From Prostheceraeus crozeri (Eukaryota > Platyhelminthes > Polycladida > Euryleptidae): a stretch of 64,000 bases of DNA. Both the position numbers and the translations under genes were made by a program. Positions 61,648-64,000 of this stretch are shown here, piece by piece. The first letter of the stretch is position 1. Every line of letters starts with the position of its first letter. The notes under the pieces were generated by a model. That model had not been told where the DNA came from, ran no database searches, and saw only the letters and a program-made list of their open reading frames with translations. The stretch covers positions 134,001 through 198,000 of the forward strand of contig CAJQUW010009291.1 in NCBI GenBank assembly GCA_907163375.1, given 5' to 3'.

Positions 61648-62211
61648 GTTGTCATCTTCATAGACAGTGAGGGAACACCCATGCAGGAATTGAGTGCTAT
61701 TGCAATGAGAGACAGTGATGAAACTGTTGCTAGTGTATATCATAGATTTGCCTACTGTCCTCCACACAAAGACGAATGGTCACGACGTCATGTGCATGGA
61801 CTTGATCCTTCTATTTTGATTCATATTGGATTTGTAAATGAAACGTATTTGATAAGTGATTTCAAACGGTGGCTGTCAGATTTTCATATTGTTAAAATAT
61901 TAGGAAATGATTCTGAACGAGAAGCAACAACACTTCACTTGCACATTGATAATTTATATTTACCATGTTGGGTAGATCGTGTAAGACAAGACTATTATAT
62001 GCATTGTGATCAAAAGAAGTTTAGAGATGAAATGATTTTTGATATGGCTGTATGTTTCGGTGAGAGATATCACCTGTACAGACCACCATCCCATTGTAAT
62101 ACTAGAAATAAAGCTACCTACATTGCAAAACTCTCTTCACGCTGGCATTGTAGTCTCTATGACGTTTATGAACTGTATCTATATTATTGTCAACAGCATG
62201 GGTCTATGTAA
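61648..62211 (+). CDS. DEDDh-type 3'-5' exonuclease-like protein of Polinton
   Basis: The frame is open from 61,648 (first ATG 61,681) to TAA-like stop at 62,211. Exo I motif D-x-E is in VVIFIDSEGTPMQELSAIAM. The next part has YHRFAYCPPHKDEWSRRHVH and LISDFKRWLSDFHIVKILGN with the second Asp in GND. The end has RWHCSLYDVYELYLYY with H-x4-D, the DEDDh Exo III pattern. Length (about 188 residues) fits a single exonuclease domain. The D-x-E segment lies upstream of the first ATG and just behind ATTGTAG, a splice-acceptor-like site, so this may be a downstream exon. It may trim DNA ends during replication or degrade host nucleic acid. AATAAA follows at about 62,293. Confidence 0.6.
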   Translation, partial: VVIFIDSEGTPMQELSAIAMRDSDETVASVYHRFAYCPPHKDEWSRRHVHGLDPSILIHIGFVNETYLISDFKRWLSDFHIVKILGNDSEREATTLHLHIDNLYLPCWVDRVRQDYYMHCDQKKFRDEMIFDMAVCFGERYHLYRPPSHCNTRNKATYIAKLSSRWHCSLYDVYELYLYYCQQHGSM

Positions 62212-62481
62212 AACACATTTTTACTCCTTATAAATAAGTGATGATCATTTTTATGAAGTGTATTCTGTACTTGTAAATTTTGTCTGGTGTTGAATAAACT
62301 TACAGTGGAACATGATTGTTATTTCTGTTTTATTCATAGTGGAAGTCATTGAAGCAATGTGAAATCTATAGTCACAACGTTCATGATGGCGCATCGTACA
62401 CTAAGTAAACACATGTGTCATTTGACACTTGATCAACAAGGATTCGATGGATTTTTACAAGATTAGAAACATACATTTAAA

Positions 62482-62802
62482 ATGAAGATGAATGATATGA
62501 TAGTGCTAACTGAAAGCCTTCCTCTCTTCAAAAGATTGATAGAGAGTTTACAACCTCAAGATGTAAAGGGTAGACTCGTTGCTTATATAGAGTTGAAAGA
62601 TTTGCAAAAACCACTTCGTTTTGGATCTTATTGCACAGAATGGATTGCTCTTAGTGATCAATTTTATGGTCGTCATATGGAGAAAATTATGGAGAGAATA
62701 GTAGAGACGTTGGAAGGAAATGCGTACGTTGTTAATCATATCATGATTCAACTGAGTGTGTTTACATCCACGACTTTGTTTGATGCTCGACACATTGTGT
62801 AG
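62482..62802 (+). CDS. DVKGRLVA-family Polinton protein, copy 3
   Basis: A 106-residue frame from ATG 62,482. LFKRLIESLQPQDVKGRLVA, YIELKDLQKPLRFGSYCTEW, FYGRHMEKIMERIVETLEG and NHIMIQLSVF align along their whole length with the TIR-encoded proteins at 11,318-11,683 and 59,898-60,161. Identity is low except for the DVKGRLVA block and the FY.(R/Q)HM.KI pattern, so this is an old duplicate inside the element. AATAAA lies six bases after the stop (62,808). Function unknown. Confidence 0.6.
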   Translation: MKMNDMIVLTESLPLFKRLIESLQPQDVKGRLVAYIELKDLQKPLRFGSYCTEWIALSDQFYGRHMEKIMERIVETLEGNAYVVNHIMIQLSVFTSTTLFDARHIV

Positions 62803-62852
62803 ATGCAATAAAGATTTCTTTTCACTGAGTATTTTGTAATGGTGTATAGAGC

Positions 62853-63292
62853 AACATGAGTCATTGTGCTTTGTGTATTACTATCGGGCTCTTTGTTTGA
62901 TAAATGAATGCGTCTTTGTTCGAGAAAAGGGGCGTGTCACAACATGAGTCATTGCGCTTTGTGCATTACTATCGGGCTCTTTGTTAGATAAATGAATGCG
63001 TCTTTGTTCGAGAAAGGGGGCGTGTCATAACATTAGTCATTGCGCTTTGTGCATTACTATCGGGCTATCTGTTAGATAAATGAATGCGTCTTTGTTCGAG
63101 AAAGGGGGCGTGCCATAACATTAGTCATTGCGCTTTGTGCATTACTATCGGGCTCTCTGTTAGATAAATGAATGCGTCTTTGTTCGAGAAAAGGGGCGTG
63201 ACACAACATGAGTCATTGAGCTTTGTGCATTACTATCAGGCTCTTTGTTAGATAAATGAATGCGTCTTTGTTCGCTAGAAGGGGTGTGTCAC
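62853..63292 (+). repeat. 88-bp minisatellite, five units
   Basis: Units start at 62,853, 62,941, 63,029, 63,117 and 63,205, exactly 88 bp apart, each beginning AACATGAGTCATTGCGC or a variant. Each contains CATTACTATCGGGCTC, GATAAATGAATGCGTC and a GAAAAGGGGCGTG box. The array lies directly upstream of a TATA box at 63,326, so it could be an enhancer or replication-linked array. Confidence 0.93.
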
Positions 63293-63325
63293 TCAAGTCT
63301 TTGTGAGGACTAGAACGACTTTGTG

Positions 63326-63387
63326 TATAAATAGGGAAGGTTTCCACCCGCGCAGTCAAAAGTTCACGTGTGATAACTGTTTATCAC
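63326..63387 (+). promoter_or_regulatory. TATA box and leader hairpin upstream of the last gene
   Basis: TATAAATA at 63,326-63,333, then a perfect GTGATAA-CTGT-TTATCAC dyad at 63,370-63,387. With a start about 30 bases after TATA, the dyad would fall in the first bases of the mRNA leader. Confidence 0.45.
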
Positions 63388-63468
63388 GTAACAAAGACAG
63401 GGAAAACGTGAAAAGGGAAACGCATGTAATTGGAGCTAGGACTGGTTATAAAACGGACGACTGAGCTC

Positions 63469-64000
63469 ATGGCAATCATTTCTGTCCTTGCGCTAACCAT
63501 GCAGTTGCTCGAAGCCATCAACTCCTCTGCTCTCGCACTGGGTACACTGAACTCCCTTACTGTAGCATCGGGTAAAAATGCTTTCAATCAAAAGATAACT
63601 CATCATGGAGAAGCCGTGACCATAAAAACTCCAAGTCATCGGATAGATTATCTAAAGATTATGTCAACAAAGTATGGACTGGCCGTGTGTGTGCCGTTAG
63701 AGTATTGGACACGGTTACAATTCAATACTCTTGAAACATTCCTGAAAGAAAATCTCACCATTCCCAAAGAAATTGTTCGACACAATGGGAAGCGGTTACA
63801 AGTTCCCATCATGGAAAGACGAAACATGTATGTTCATATGGATAGACACTGTCTCATCATCCATGAAAAGGAGGGCAGCGAATTCGACTTACTCAATTGC
63901 AAACCACTCCCCATTTTGGGAAAAGGATTCTACTCCTTCGAAATTAAAATTCAAACCATCTACATGGGTCCGCGCAGGGACGGAAGGTTGTTTACGTTGA
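63469..64000 (+). CDS. Polinton gene family Y, copy 2 (runs out of the window)
   Basis: Open from ATG 63,469 to the window edge, at least 177 residues, no stop. The start is helical and hydrophobic (MAIISVLALTMQLLEAINSS), possibly a signal or anchor. Then VCVPLEYWTRLQFNTLETFL, RHNGKRLQVPIMERRNMYVH and GKGFYSFEIKIQTIYMGPRR. The middle and end match the protein region at 60,746-61,474. It sits behind the 88-bp array and its own TATA box, so it is probably strongly or specifically expressed. No known family recognised; it could also be the N-terminal part of a larger replication gene. Confidence 0.6.
   Translation, partial: MAIISVLALTMQLLEAINSSALALGTLNSLTVASGKNAFNQKITHHGEAVTIKTPSHRIDYLKIMSTKYGLAVCVPLEYWTRLQFNTLETFLKENLTIPKEIVRHNGKRLQVPIMERRNMYVHMDRHCLIIHEKEGSEFDLLNCKPLPILGKGFYSFEIKIQTIYMGPRRDGRLFTL

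Larger units (their letters stand above)
52950..64000. mobile_element. Polinton element 2, left-hand part, with gypsy insertion
   Basis: Starts with the inverted copy of Polinton 1's TIR and continues with plus-strand genes to the window edge: a TIR gene, a proline-rich small gene, a duplicated gene family, a small RING protein, a DEDDh-like exonuclease, a minisatellite and the start of a long gene. Core Polinton genes are not in the visible part. Assignment rests on the shared TIR and shared gene family. It is a fossil with a few breaks in the visible part plus one LTR-element insertion; other genes look whole. Confidence 0.85.

Noticed and set aside
1-64000. CRISPR array or bacterial operon signals
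   Set aside because: No spaced identical direct repeats with unique spacers; the 88-bp and 320-bp arrays are contiguous, and the window is eukaryotic.

Overview
The window comes from a eukaryotic, animal-type genome, most likely a marine invertebrate. The evidence is a multi-exon host gene with GT-AG introns, together with Polintons, Ty3/gypsy, RTE- and CR1/jockey-type LINEs, Penelope-like elements, Tc1, piggyBac and hAT-like pieces. The species cannot be told from the sequence.

Layout. Bases 1 to about 12,930 are the right-hand part of one Polinton (adintovirus-like), cut by the window edge. Most of its genes are on the minus strand: fibre/penton-like protein, adenain-like protease, double-jelly-roll capsid protein, pVI-like protein, integrase, packaging ATPase, basic core protein, a membrane glycoprotein, an IAP-type RING protein and several small genes. 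It ends in a terminal inverted repeat (TIR) of about 1.6 kb at about 11,331-12,930. Bases about 52,950-64,000 are the left-hand part of a second Polinton of the same family, starting with the inverted copy of that TIR. It carries a DEDDh-like exonuclease, a small RING protein, two gene families shared or duplicated within the elements, and an 88-bp minisatellite. A 5,463-bp Ty3/gypsy element with two 567-bp LTRs sits inside this second TIR, flanked by a 4-bp target duplication.

Between the Polintons, 18,708-48,667 holds four exons of a host RNF34/RFFL-type E3 ubiquitin ligase on the plus strand (SAP-like segment, linker, second SAP-like segment, C-terminal RING). Splice phases agree at every junction. 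The N-terminal FYVE-like exon is not visible and may lie left of the window, beyond Polinton 1. The introns and flanks are packed with old transposons: LINEs at 13.3-18.2, 34.8-35.8 and 41.5-42.3 kb, Penelope-like pieces at 21.8-22.2, 36.7-38.4 and 42.8-43.4 kb, a Tc1 element with an intron at 45.2-46.9 kb inside or beside an older Tc1, and a 112-bp hAT-like element inside a piggyBac end at 50.2 kb.

The most interesting signals are: (1) histone-mRNA-like 3' stem-loops behind small Polinton genes, one with the sea-urchin-type downstream element CAAGAAAGA; (2) hammerhead-ribozyme cores in Penelope-like elements, two of them in inverted copies; (3) an IAP-like RING gene and a DEDDh exonuclease as Polinton accessory genes; (4) chained ATGA start/stop overlaps in the Polinton gene cluster. 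The two Polintons face the same way, so tandem duplication of a Polinton plus RNF34 unit is one possible explanation.
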